A stretch of 11,686 bases of DNA. It comes from Acidobacteriota bacterium (lineage in GTDB: Bacteria; Acidobacteriota; Terriglobia; Terriglobales; Acidobacteriaceae). The stretch covers positions 1 through 11,686 of the forward strand of contig JAJZDL010000078.1 of NCBI GenBank assembly GCA_021851465.1, in the 5' to 3' direction. Each line of letters starts with the position of its first letter. The first letter of the stretch is position 1. Below the pieces are notes generated by a model that ran no database searches, was not told the origin of the DNA, and saw only the letters and a list, made by a program, of their open reading frames with translations. Of this stretch, positions 1 to 8,802 are shown piece by piece. The translations under genes and the position numbers were made by a program.

Positions 1-35
1 TTCAGTTCGAATGGACAACCTCTTGAAAGATCACA

Positions 36-99
36 GGTGGCCCACATCTCATCGTCCGCACAGAAGCGGGTGCCCCAGGTCTCGATTCTGAGACCTGGG
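36..99. repeat. Dispersed intergenic repeat with 10-bp perfect hairpin
   Basis: Two degenerate direct half-units begin at 36 (GGTGGCCCACATCTC) and 69 (GGTGCCCCAGGTCTC) and match at 12 of 15 positions. The second half-unit runs into a perfect inverted repeat: CCCAGGTCTC at 74-83 pairs with GAGACCTGGG at 90-99 around a six-base loop. No T-tract follows on either strand, so this is not a typical intrinsic terminator, although it lies downstream of the minus-strand fumarase gene. Similar strings recur in my memory of acidobacterial intergenic DNA, but I could not check this. Confidence 0.55.
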
Positions 100-140
100 T
101 TTGGGCGGCGCGGTGTCCCTCTCTGACATCCGCCGGACGC

Positions 141-191
141 CCCATTCATCGCGTCCTTGTCTCACGGATGTTGTCTCATGCGATGGGTGGG
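141..191. repeat. Second hairpin-forming intergenic repeat
   Basis: CCCATTCATCGC at 141-152 can pair with GCGATGGGTGGG at 180-191, giving a 12-bp stem with two G-U wobbles and a 27-base loop if read as plus-strand RNA. It sits about 40 bases from the preceding hairpin. The two together suggest that positions 1-302, which hold no credible gene, are a cluster of dispersed repeat units. The rest of that stretch shows nothing I can name. Confidence 0.45.
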
Positions 192-302
192 ATTGCTGCG
201 CTACCTCTCGGCGGCGGGCGGCCCATTGGGATTCGATTACGAGGCGGTCTGGTTCTCCGGCAGGCCGGCGATCAATAGGGCACCCAGGGTTGCGGCTGCG
301 GA

Positions 303-1841
303 TCATTGCAGCACGGTTGTGCCGGGGAGGTGCTGGGCGATGCGGGCCTGCCACTCCGCGGGGCCGGTCTGGTGCACGCTGCTGCCGAGCGAATCGACGG
401 CGACGGTGACGGGCATGTCTGTCACCTCGAACTCGTAGATGGCCTCCATGCCGAGGTCGGCGAAGGCGAGCACGCGCGCCGACTGGATCGCCTTGGAGAT
501 GAGGTAGGCCGCGCCGCCGACGGCGATGAGGTAGACGGACTGGAACTCGCGGATCGCCGCAATCGCCTCCGGCCCGCGCTCGGCCTTGCCGATCATGCCC
601 AGCAGCCCGGTCTGCGCGAGCATCTGGCGGGTAAACTTGTCCATGCGCGTCGCGGTGGTGGGGCCGGCGGGGCCGACTGCCTCGTCGCGCACCGCCTCGA
701 CCGGGCCGACGTAGTAGAGGAAGCGACCGCGCAGGTCTACGGGGAGCTTCTCTCCGCGGTCCAGCATCTCGATGAGGCGCTTGTGCGCGGCATCGCGGCC
801 GGTGAGCAGCTTTCCCGTGAGCAGCACGACCTCGCCCGGCTTCCACGTCTTGATCTCGTCGTGGGTCACGGTGTCGAGGTTGACGCGGCGGGCGTTCTGC
901 GGAGAGTAAGTCAGCTTGGGCCATGCGTCCAGCGAGGGCGGCGCCACCGCCACCGGGCCGCTGCCATCCAGGTGGATGTGCAGGTGGCGCGTGGCGGCGC
1001 AGTTGGGGATCATGGCGATGGGCAGGTTGGCCGCGTGGGTGGGGCAGTCCATGATCTTGACGTCGAGGACGGTGGTGAGGCCGCCGAGGCCCTGGGCTCC
1101 GATGCCGAGCCGGTTGACCTTGTTGTAGAGCTCGATGCGCAGGTTCTCAATCTTGTTGCGTGGGCCGCGTTGGATCAGCTCGTGCATGTCGATCGGTTCC
1201 ATCAGCGACTCCTTGGCCAGCGTCATGGCCTTCTCGGCGGTGCCTCCGATGCCGATGCCGAGCATCCCCGGCGGACACCAGCCCGCACCCATGCCGGGCA
1301 GCGTCTTCAGCACCCAATCGACGATGGAATCGGATGGGTTGAGCATGGCGAAGCGCGCCTTCGCCTCGCTGCCGCCGCCCTTGCTGGCGACGGTGATGTC
1401 CACGCCGGACCCCGCAACCAGCTCGACGACGACCATGGCGGGCGTGTTGTCGCCGGTGTTCTTGCGCGTGAATGCAGGGTCTGCGAGGATGCTGGGGCGC
1501 AGCAGGTTGTCTGGATCGAGCCATGCCTGGCGCACGCCCTGGTCGATCATCTGCTGTAGGGTCATCATGCCATGCTTGGCGGACGCGCCCCACCGCACCT
1601 CCATGCCGACCTTGACGAAGGCCGTGACGATGCCCGTGTCCTGGCAGATGGGGCGGTGGCCCTCGGCGCACATGCGCGAGTTGATCAGGATCTGCGCGAT
1701 GGCGTCCTTGGCCGCGTGCGACTGCTCGATCTCGTAGGCGCGCGCCAGGTTGGCGATGTAATCGACGGGATGGTAGAAGCTGATGTACTGCAGCGCGTCG
1801 GCCACGCTGCGGATTACGTCGTCCTGCTGGATGATGGTCAT
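303..1841 (-). CDS. Class I (iron-sulfur) fumarate hydratase
   Basis: This enzyme interconverts fumarate and (S)-malate in the cytoplasmic TCA cycle. At 512 residues it contains both the N-terminal catalytic half and the C-terminal half of the family in one chain. Three cysteines are placed as in the [4Fe-4S] fumarases: C66 in CQDTG, C189 in GWCPPG and C281 in NCAATR. Their spacing of 123 and 92 residues is close to that in E. coli FumA. SKGGGSEAK (153-161), GIGIGG (195-200), TGRDAAH (347-353) and GPTTATRM (393-400) are further class I signatures. The ATG is preceded by AGGGGA (1846-1851) four bases upstream. The next gene upstream on this strand, a beta-barrel protein, ends 81 bases away and is functionally unrelated. 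Class I enzymes are oxygen-sensitive, yet many aerobes keep one as the sole fumarase. Whether a class II fumC also exists cannot be seen here. Confidence 0.95.
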   Translation of the reverse strand: MTIIQQDDVIRSVADALQYISFYHPVDYIANLARAYEIEQSHAAKDAIAQILINSRMCAEGHRPICQDTGIVTAFVKVGMEVRWGASAKHGMMTLQQMIDQGVRQAWLDPDNLLRPSILADPAFTRKNTGDNTPAMVVVELVAGSGVDITVASKGGGSEAKARFAMLNPSDSIVDWVLKTLPGMGAGWCPPGMLGIGIGGTAEKAMTLAKESLMEPIDMHELIQRGPRNKIENLRIELYNKVNRLGIGAQGLGGLTTVLDVKIMDCPTHAANLPIAMIPNCAATRHLHIHLDGSGPVAVAPPSLDAWPKLTYSPQNARRVNLDTVTHDEIKTWKPGEVVLLTGKLLTGRDAAHKRLIEMLDRGEKLPVDLRGRFLYYVGPVEAVRDEAVGPAGPTTATRMDKFTRQMLAQTGLLGMIGKAERGPEAIAAIREFQSVYLIAVGGAAYLISKAIQSARVLAFADLGMEAIYEFEVTDMPVTVAVDSLGSSVHQTGPAEWQARIAQHLPGTTVLQ

Positions 1842-1922
1842 CGGTTCCCCTGCTTCATTCTAGAGCGCGGGGAGCGGCCTCCGCCAGCGGCGCGGATTGC
1901 GCGAATACCGGTACGCGCGCGG

Positions 1923-2639
1923 CTACTTCTGGCGGCCGAAGCGGTACACCAGCCCCATCTCGAAGCCGAGGTTGTGCTGCAGGATGCCGATGTTGCCGAA
2001 CTTGGTGAAGAGGTAGCTGGGCGCGATGCGGAAGGCAAAGTTCGGATAGAGGTTGTAGTCCAGGTTCCCGCCAACGGACAGGGTCGGAGCAGCGTTGGTG
2101 GAGGGCCAGAGTCCGAGCGTCGTTGCTGGAAGGCCCTTCGAGTCGCCGTCGAACTTGCCGATGGCGGTGCCGCCCAGCACGAAGGCGCTGACGGCCGTCT
2201 TCTGGCGCAAGCGGAGGCGGTAAGTGGGGCCGATCAGGAAGGGATACTCGGAGATCTGCGGCGCGCCGACGAAGTTCGCGTAGGGGTTGTAGTTCTGGAT
2301 CTTCGCATTGCCGTAGTATCCGCGGATCTCCGCGGTCAACCCGAGCTTCTCGTTGAGGTAGTACGTGGTGTTCATCCAGAAGGAGATCTCGTTATTTTGC
2401 TGGGTGTACTGGCCGGAACGGAAGCGCAGAAAGCCGCCGCCGCCGCCCACCTCCCAGCGGTGCGTGTAGGTCTCTGTGACCTCCTGCGCGATCCGTGCCT
2501 TGCGGTTGGCGTTGGTCTCGCGCACTGGCCGGCGTGTGGACTGCGCGTGAATGGGGGAGGCGGCCAGCACAAGCGCCATCAGCACGGTTGCCAAAGCATG
2601 GTTGCACACGGTAGAACGGAACGGCAGACGAACGATCAA
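1923..2639 (-). CDS. Secreted outer-membrane beta-barrel protein, function unknown (TTG start)
   Basis: I start this 238-residue protein at the TTG at 2637-2639. AGGAG (2646-2650) lies six bases upstream, and translation from there gives a clean signal peptide: arginines near the N terminus, a hydrophobic core LATVLMALVLAA, and a likely cleavage after SPIHA before QST. The mature part is rich in alternating aromatic and polar strands (SFWMNTTYYL, LTAEIRGYYG, AFRIAPSYLF, GFEMGLVYRF) and ends shortly after a terminal Phe, as small eight- to ten-stranded barrels do. An ATG at 2717 would add 26 residues (264 in all). It has no spaced Shine-Dalgarno, buries the signal peptide and falls at the predicted transcription start, so I reject it. 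I recognise no specific family and no substrate. It sits between the cytochrome c gene (divergent) and fumarase (downstream, same strand, 81-base gap). Confidence 0.8.
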   Translation of the reverse strand: MIVRLPFRSTVCNHALATVLMALVLAASPIHAQSTRRPVRETNANRKARIAQEVTETYTHRWEVGGGGGFLRFRSGQYTQQNNEISFWMNTTYYLNEKLGLTAEIRGYYGNAKIQNYNPYANFVGAPQISEYPFLIGPTYRLRLRQKTAVSAFVLGGTAIGKFDGDSKGLPATTLGLWPSTNAAPTLSVGGNLDYNLYPNFAFRIAPSYLFTKFGNIGILQHNLGFEMGLVYRFGRQK

Positions 2640-2645
2640 CGAGAA

Positions 2646-2682
2646 CTCCTGCGCGCCTCCATTTTTGGTACCGTTGGAGGCG
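2646..2682 (-). promoter_or_regulatory. Leader hairpin abutting the ribosome-binding site of the beta-barrel gene
   Basis: On the minus strand an 8-bp perfect inverted repeat (CGCCTCCA at 2675-2682 and TGGAGGCG at 2654-2661, 13-base loop) ends three bases before the AGGAG Shine-Dalgarno (2646-2650) of the TTG-started gene. The position is suited to an RNA structure that tunes translation or stability, or to a DNA operator. It also argues that this DNA is leader rather than coding sequence. Any regulatory role is inference. Confidence 0.4.
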
Positions 2683-2699
2683 AGGTCGGCGCGACGGAC

Positions 2700-2731
2700 T
2701 TGTCCACCCGCTGCCATCCCCTATTAGAACA
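2700..2731. promoter_or_regulatory. Candidate overlapping divergent promoters (cytochrome c / beta-barrel)
   Basis: On the plus strand TTGTCC (2700-2705) and TATTAG (2722-2727), 16 bases apart, resemble -35 and -10 boxes for the cytochrome c gene and predict a leader of about 55 bases. On the minus strand the same AT-rich patch reads TGT-TCTAAT (2731 down to 2723), an extended -10 for the beta-barrel gene, with no good -35. The two -10 boxes overlap, so the promoters could exclude one another. Each match is imperfect (4 or 5 of 6). Confidence 0.3.
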
Positions 2732-2790
2732 TCCAACGCGCCGTTCGAGCACCTGAAGCGCGCGGCGTCACCCGTAAAGAGAGGAACCAG

Positions 2791-3342
2791 ATGGCGAAGA
2801 GCAGAGGTTCAAGCGGCGGTTTCGGCAAGGTAGTACTGGGGTTTGTGCTGGCGATTGTGCTTCTGGTCGTGGGGATTGCGGTCTACCTGCGCTGGGGTTC
2901 GCCGCCCGTGGCAACGGCCGATACACCCTTCCCGTACGAGAAGCAGATCGTCGGCATCCCGCTGAAGGCGCGCATCGCAAGCCAGATGCAGACGGCCCCC
3001 TTCGGCACCGACGAGGATGTCTTCGAGGGCGGAGCGCGCGTCTATCGCGCGAACTGCGCGAGCTGCCACGGCACGCCGGGGCAGGACGCGCCCTTCGCCA
3101 AGTACATGTATCCGCCCGCGCCGCAGTTGTGGAAGAAGCACGCCAAGGGCAACGTTGTCGGCGTAAGCGACGACGAGCCGGGCGTGACCTACTGGAAGGT
3201 GGCCAACGGAATCCGGCTCACGGGAATGCCCGCGTTCGACCATCTGCTGACCGACACCGAGATGTGGCAGGTGGCCCTGCTGCTGCGCAACGCCGACCAG
3301 CCGATGCCCGACCCGGTGATGAAGATCCTGGCCGCGCAGTAG
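2791..3342 (+). CDS. Membrane-anchored monohaem cytochrome c
   Basis: This 183-residue electron carrier has one transmembrane segment (about 14-33, KVVLGFVLAIVLLVVGIAVYL region) after a short basic N terminus. The anchor is uncleaved and puts the haem domain on the periplasmic side. The single haem motif is C89-A-S-C92-H93, and M146 in LTGMPAF is the likely distal iron ligand, so this is a class I, CcoP/cbb3-like fold. AGAGG (2780-2784) lies six bases before the ATG. No oxidase, reductase or cytochrome-maturation gene is nearby, so the redox partner is unknown. The gene is divergent from the beta-barrel gene and ends 25 bases from the convergent end of the DUF481 gene. I see no terminator hairpin in that gap. 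Confidence 0.9.
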   Translation: MAKSRGSSGGFGKVVLGFVLAIVLLVVGIAVYLRWGSPPVATADTPFPYEKQIVGIPLKARIASQMQTAPFGTDEDVFEGGARVYRANCASCHGTPGQDAPFAKYMYPPAPQLWKKHAKGNVVGVSDDEPGVTYWKVANGIRLTGMPAFDHLLTDTEMWQVALLLRNADQPMPDPVMKILAAQ

Positions 3343-3367
3343 TTGGGCAGAACGAAAGGCCCGCGAA

Positions 3368-4555
3368 CTACTTCAGCGTGTACGCAACGGCGGTGATGAA
3401 CTGGAAGCTGTTCTTCTTGTAGCCGGCCGACGGGTTGTTGAGGTAGTTGTCGATGCTGTTGACCGTCAGGCCGAGGCGCTTGAAGACCGGCAGCACCAGC
3501 CCCAGCGAGGCGTTGGCGGAGTACGCGCTGGTGTCGTTCCATGCAGGCAGCGCGCTGGCCGCTTCGTTGACCACCAGCTTGTGCGGCAGTGTGCGGCTGT
3601 ATGTCTCCGCAAAGGTCGAGCCGACCAGATTTTGGTCGCTGGAAGCGGTCTGGAAGGTCTGCTTCTCGTACTGCATCTCGGCCTTCACGTCCAGCTCCTG
3701 CCTGCCGGATTTCAGGGCGGTCCAGCCGATGCCGCTGCCGAAGACATCCTGCAGGTTGAGGCCCTGCGCATAGTTGTGGTCGAAGCTGGTCTGCGCCAGC
3801 GCGTAGAACTTCGGCGAGAAGTACTCGTCCCGCTCTGCGTCGCTGTGGAAGATGCTGGTCAGCGCGATGGTGGGTGGCGTCGGCGGCACAGTCTGCGGAA
3901 TCACCGGCTGGCTCAGCTTGCCGTAGGTCTCCTGCAGGTCGAAGCTGCTGCGGTTGCGAGCGGGCAGAAAAGGCACGGACGGGATCGCGCGCACCAGGGC
4001 AACTCCCGCCGTGTAGGTCGTGCCGTTGTCGGTCGAGCGCACAATGGTCGCGCCGCCATTGATCGAGCCGCGCCATCCGTAGAGCGGGCCGGGCGCCTTC
4101 TCCAGCTCGCGGTGGAAGGTCGGCTGGTCGATGATGTACGCGATCTGGCCCTCCGGCAGCGTTCGGGTTTCCCCCGCCGGGGTCACGACGGTCAGCACCT
4201 TGTCCTCATAATGCACAGTCCCCGGAATCACCGACCCGCGGTTGACCGGCACGTTCTTGCGCAGAACGGCAAAGCTGCCGCTGGAGCGTAGCGACTTTAC
4301 CTTGTCCAGCGAGACGGTGATCTCGCCCGTCTCGTCGCTCTTGAAGACGACCGAGCTCCCGACGCCGCGCTCGAGCTGCCCGGTCAACTGGTCGCCGTTG
4401 GCGAAGAGGAGAACGTCCGGCGCGGGGGGCGGCGTCTTCTCCTGCGCGCGCATCCCAGGTGCGGCGAATGTGGCTGCCGCGGCAAGCAGCAAGACCGCGA
4501 AGAGGGATTGCGTCCGACGGACGGACCGTTGGCTGCTTCGAGCAATAAGGCACAT
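3368..4555 (-). CDS. DUF481 / YdiY-like outer-membrane protein
   Basis: The 395-residue product begins with a basic stretch and a hydrophobic signal core (LFAVLLLAAAATFAA) ending near GMRAQ, so it is exported. Residues about 47-90 (LLFANGDQLTGQLERG... to LDKVKSL) match the small beta-rich module typical of DUF481 proteins. A second, similar module follows at about 105-142 (IPGTVHYEDKVLTVV to GQIAYIID). The rest looks like a beta-barrel of strands with alternating aromatics, ending in FITAVAYTLK. A proline-rich loop (PQTVPPTPPT) interrupts the barrel. The family includes E. coli YdiY, described as salt-induced, but its function is not established. The ATG lacks a recognisable Shine-Dalgarno, and TATCCT lies 8 bases before it, so a leaderless or downstream start is possible. 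It converges on the cytochrome c gene. Confidence 0.8.
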   Translation of the reverse strand: MCLIARSSQRSVRRTQSLFAVLLLAAAATFAAPGMRAQEKTPPPAPDVLLFANGDQLTGQLERGVGSSVVFKSDETGEITVSLDKVKSLRSSGSFAVLRKNVPVNRGSVIPGTVHYEDKVLTVVTPAGETRTLPEGQIAYIIDQPTFHRELEKAPGPLYGWRGSINGGATIVRSTDNGTTYTAGVALVRAIPSVPFLPARNRSSFDLQETYGKLSQPVIPQTVPPTPPTIALTSIFHSDAERDEYFSPKFYALAQTSFDHNYAQGLNLQDVFGSGIGWTALKSGRQELDVKAEMQYEKQTFQTASSDQNLVGSTFAETYSRTLPHKLVVNEAASALPAWNDTSAYSANASLGLVLPVFKRLGLTVNSIDNYLNNPSAGYKKNSFQFITAVAYTLK

Positions 4556-4596
4556 GAATCAAGGATAGCGTAGCCTGATAGCGAGGGCCATCGACC

Positions 4597-4779
4597 GTGA
4601 ACCCCGTTCTCCGTTTTCTGGGAAAGATGCTTCGCCTGGTTGGAATCTCCAGCCCGGAAGACACGCACTCCGGCCCAAAGGCGCCGGAGGGCGCGCCGTC
4701 GTGGCGCAACCCTGCCAAGCCGCAGGCTCCGCCGCCGAGCGGCCAGCCCAACCAGGGCGGCCACAACGGCCGAAGATAA
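4597..4779 (+). CDS. Small hypothetical protein, doubtful
   Basis: A GTG-started ORF of 60 codons lies alone on the plus strand between the divergent DUF481 gene and the convergent ntrX-like gene. The product has an amphipathic basic N terminus (MNPVLRFLGKMLRLVGI) followed by a disordered tail rich in Pro, Gly, Gln and Asn that ends in GHNGRR. Third codon positions are mostly G or C, as in the flanking genes, which supports coding. AGGG lies nine bases before the GTG. An internal ATG at 4627 would give a 50-residue version. There is no recognised family. An ORF of this size can arise by chance in such GC-rich DNA, and without it the 4556-4804 gap holds nothing else I can name. Confidence 0.4.
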   Translation: MNPVLRFLGKMLRLVGISSPEDTHSGPKAPEGAPSWRNPAKPQAPPPSGQPNQGGHNGRR

Positions 4780-4804
4780 GCCGCCCGGCGGACACTGCGA
4801 ACTT

Positions 4805-6208
<1,404 letters not shown>

Positions 6209-6247
6209 AAGTTAGGTTCAACGTGCAGTGTTCGAGTTTCGTCCCGT

Positions 6248-8722
6248 TCAGGAACTCGCCGTTGCAGCGGCGATGCGTGCGCTCTGCGTCTCCGGTTCGG
6301 ATTGCGGTTGGGCAGAGGCGGCGGCCGACCCGCTCTCCACGTTCCCCGCGGGTTTGAGTTCGATGATAAAGCGCGCCCCGGCGGGGCGGTTCTTCTCCGC
6401 GCGGATGCTTCCCTGCTGCTCCTGCACGATCTTCGCCGCAATGGCCAGGCCCAGGCCGGTGCCTCGCTGCTTGGTCGAGAAGTACGGCAGAAAGAGCCGC
6501 TCCCGCATCTCGTCGGTCAGGCCGGGGCCTGTGTCGGAGACGGTGACCTCGACCATGCCGCTGTCCAGCAGCGCGGTCGTGATGCGCAGCTCGCGCAGAA
6601 GGCTCTGCTGCATGGCCTCGGCGGCATTGTCGATCAGGTTGCCCAGCGCGCGCTTCATCGCCTCCGGATCGGCAAGCACCAGAGGCAGGCCGGGCGCCAG
6701 GTGCTGGGTCAGGCGGATGTTCTGCAAACGCCCGGCAAAGAGCGCCAGCGAGTTCTCCACGATGCCGTTGATCTCCGTCGGGCGCGGCTGCGCGGTGGGA
6801 AACTGCGCGAGCGCGGCAAACTGGTCCACCAGGGAACGCATGCTTTCAACCGAGGAGCCGATCACCTCGCTGGAACGCCGAATGACGGCGATGGAAGGCG
6901 ACTCGATCCGCGCATCGGCGAGCGTGGCCGCCAGCCGCTCCACATGCCGGTGGATCTGCTCCGCCGAGAGCGAGATCGGCGTCAGCGGGTTCTTGATCTC
7001 GTGCGCCACGCGGCGCGCCACCTCCTTCCACGCCGATTGCTTCTGCGCGCGCAGCAGCTCCGTGGCGTTCTCCAGCACCAGCACATAGCCGCGGTGGGTG
7101 CGTTCGCCTCCCGCGCCCGTCTCCAACAGCGCGACCGTGGCCAGCAGGTACATGGTCCCTCCGCCCTGCGGCCCCTTCCCGGCAACCGTCATCTCCATCT
7201 CGTCGGAGGCGGAGCCCATGCGGTGGCTGCGCTGTAGAAGATGGTCCAGCACCTCCATCGCATCGGCGGGAAATATCTCGCAAATCGGGGTGCCGATGAA
7301 CGGAGTCTGGCCGCCTGGGTCGAGCATCTCCGTCAGCGCGCGGTTGGCCAGCACCACGCGGCGGCGCGTGTCCAGCGTGGCGATGCCGTTGGGGATCGTC
7401 TCCAGCATCGTCTCCAGCTCCCCGCTGCGCGCCTCCAGCGTTGCGTTGGCCGCCGAAAGCTGCACGTTGGAGGTCTCCGCCGCCTGGCGGCTGCCCTCCA
7501 GGTCCGCGGCCATGCGGTTGAAGCTGCGCACCAGCTCCCCCAGCTCTTCTGTGGCGCTCTCCGCCACGCGGTGCGCGTAGTCCCCGGCGGCGATGGACTC
7601 CATCGCGTCGGCCAGAGCCTCCACCGGACGGGTCACCTGCTTGGAGAGGTGCAGCGCAAGCCAACTGCACGCAAACAGCTCCACCGTCGTCATCATCAGC
7701 AGAAGCAGCATGTACAGCGTCCGCACCTGGCGGCGCTGCGCGTACTCCTTGCGGTAGTCGTCGACCGCGTTCTGGAAGCGGGTCACCGTGCCCGACAGTC
7801 CATACGGCATGGGCAGGCCCACCACCGCGATCCCGCCCTGCTTCATGCCCGCCGCGCCCAGCGCGTAGTCCGTGTCGCCCGCGGTGAAGATGGGCAGGTC
7901 GTTGCGTTGGGCCGCGCCCAGGATGGCGGCATCGATCGCCTCATCCCCCGCAAGATTTTCTCCCGGCCCGCCGAAGGTCTTCGCGCCGGACGCACCCACG
8001 TCGCCGTTTGCACTCGGCTCCGCAAGCCACGGCTTCACCTGCGCCGCAACGCCCGTATGCCGCGGCATCTGGAAGACGTCGACTGCGCGGCCCTCCCGGT
8101 AGACGATGGCAAAGCCGTTCTGCAGCGTGATCTCATGCTGCTGCAACACCCGTTCGATCGCGCCTCTCTCCCGCTTCGCTTGGCCGCTCTTCGCGTCCAG
8201 TGCGCCCGCCGAAGAGCGCGCCGCATCGCCCCCGCCCACGAACGCCGGCAGCGACGCCGCAATCGACTCCGCCTCCACCCGCGCGTTGGCCGAGGTGTAC
8301 TGCGCCAGCTCCAGCGCAAGCTGGTTCGAGTCGTTGCGCATCTCATTGGGGTCCTGCGAGAACCACCGCTCCACCGAGCGGTTCATCAGGTCGTAGCTGA
8401 ACAGGAACATGAAGACGATCGGCACCAGAGACACCAGCACCGCCCCCCACAACATGCGCGTGCGCAGCCGCGTTCCCATTGCGCTGCTGCGCTGGTCGTC
8501 GTACAGCTTCAGAACGTTGCGCACCAGCAGCACAAGCACCGCGACGAACAGCAGAAACGCCAATGCCGAGAGGCCCGTAAAAACGACGATCTCGCCGATC
8601 GTGGCTGGGTTCAGGAACTTCAACGAGAAGGCGTTCAGCGCCGCAAACGTACACACCAGCACCAGTAGAACGGAGCCGAGCGCGATGCTGACGACCTTTC
8701 TCCGGCTTGCGCTCCTGCCCAT
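6248..8722 (-). CDS. ntrY: NtrY-like sensor histidine kinase
   Basis: This 824-residue inner-membrane kinase should autophosphorylate and pass phosphate to D52 of the downstream regulator. Two transmembrane segments near the N terminus (about 10-32, 44-68) are followed by a third (89-109), an extracytoplasmic sensor region of some 220 residues, and a fourth (334-357). A HAMP domain (about 355-408), a coiled linker and a PAS domain (about 432-555) lead to the catalytic core. That core has the phospho-acceptor H574 in HEIKNPLTP, N-box NLIDNAAEA (695-703), G1 DTGPGL (730-735) and G2 GTGLGL (754-759). This order is that of NtrY. The last 35 residues are a disordered Ala/Ser/Gln tail. GAGGAGG (8731-8737) lies eight bases before the ATG. 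No nitrogen-assimilation gene is nearby, so the name reflects architecture, not a proven nitrogen role. Confidence 0.9.
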   Translation of the reverse strand: MGRSASRRKVVSIALGSVLLVLVCTFAALNAFSLKFLNPATIGEIVVFTGLSALAFLLFVAVLVLLVRNVLKLYDDQRSSAMGTRLRTRMLWGAVLVSLVPIVFMFLFSYDLMNRSVERWFSQDPNEMRNDSNQLALELAQYTSANARVEAESIAASLPAFVGGGDAARSSAGALDAKSGQAKRERGAIERVLQQHEITLQNGFAIVYREGRAVDVFQMPRHTGVAAQVKPWLAEPSANGDVGASGAKTFGGPGENLAGDEAIDAAILGAAQRNDLPIFTAGDTDYALGAAGMKQGGIAVVGLPMPYGLSGTVTRFQNAVDDYRKEYAQRRQVRTLYMLLLLMMTTVELFACSWLALHLSKQVTRPVEALADAMESIAAGDYAHRVAESATEELGELVRSFNRMAADLEGSRQAAETSNVQLSAANATLEARSGELETMLETIPNGIATLDTRRRVVLANRALTEMLDPGGQTPFIGTPICEIFPADAMEVLDHLLQRSHRMGSASDEMEMTVAGKGPQGGGTMYLLATVALLETGAGGERTHRGYVLVLENATELLRAQKQSAWKEVARRVAHEIKNPLTPISLSAEQIHRHVERLAATLADARIESPSIAVIRRSSEVIGSSVESMRSLVDQFAALAQFPTAQPRPTEINGIVENSLALFAGRLQNIRLTQHLAPGLPLVLADPEAMKRALGNLIDNAAEAMQQSLLRELRITTALLDSGMVEVTVSDTGPGLTDEMRERLFLPYFSTKQRGTGLGLAIAAKIVQEQQGSIRAEKNRPAGARFIIELKPAGNVESGSAAASAQPQSEPETQSARIAAATASS

Positions 8723-8730
8723 CGCACCGG

Positions 8731-8754
8731 CCTCCTCGCGGTGACACGATTATA
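8731..8754 (-). promoter_or_regulatory. -10 box and ribosome-binding site of the kinase gene
   Basis: On the minus strand a perfect TATAAT lies at 8754-8749. A start about seven bases on would give a leader of roughly 20 bases containing GAGGAGG (8737-8731) before the ATG at 8722. No -35 hexamer is recognisable at 16-18 bases. The box lies in the 80-base gap after larE and suggests the kinase-regulator pair has its own promoter. Confidence 0.45.
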
Positions 8755-8802
8755 GGCGGAGATGGACGCAGGCCCCCCTAACGCCGAACGCCGCCGCCCG
8801 AT

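Noticed and set aside
49..924. Minus-strand ORF of 291 codons overlapping the end of fumarase
   Set aside because: The product is almost all Arg/Pro/Gly/Ala low complexity and lies in a different frame of a certain gene; only its tail is intergenic.
2640..2717. N-terminal extension of the beta-barrel protein to the ATG at 2717
   Set aside because: It would place 26 non-conserved residues before a good signal peptide, has no spaced Shine-Dalgarno and overlaps the predicted promoter start and leader hairpin.
1572..2756. Plus-strand 394-codon ORF antisense to the fumarase start and the beta-barrel gene
   Set aside because: It is a shadow frame; the opposite strand has a signal peptide, Shine-Dalgarno sites and conserved motifs.
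4781..4791. Intrinsic terminator after the response regulator (CCGCCCGGCGG)
   Set aside because: The palindrome has almost no loop and no T-tract follows on either strand.
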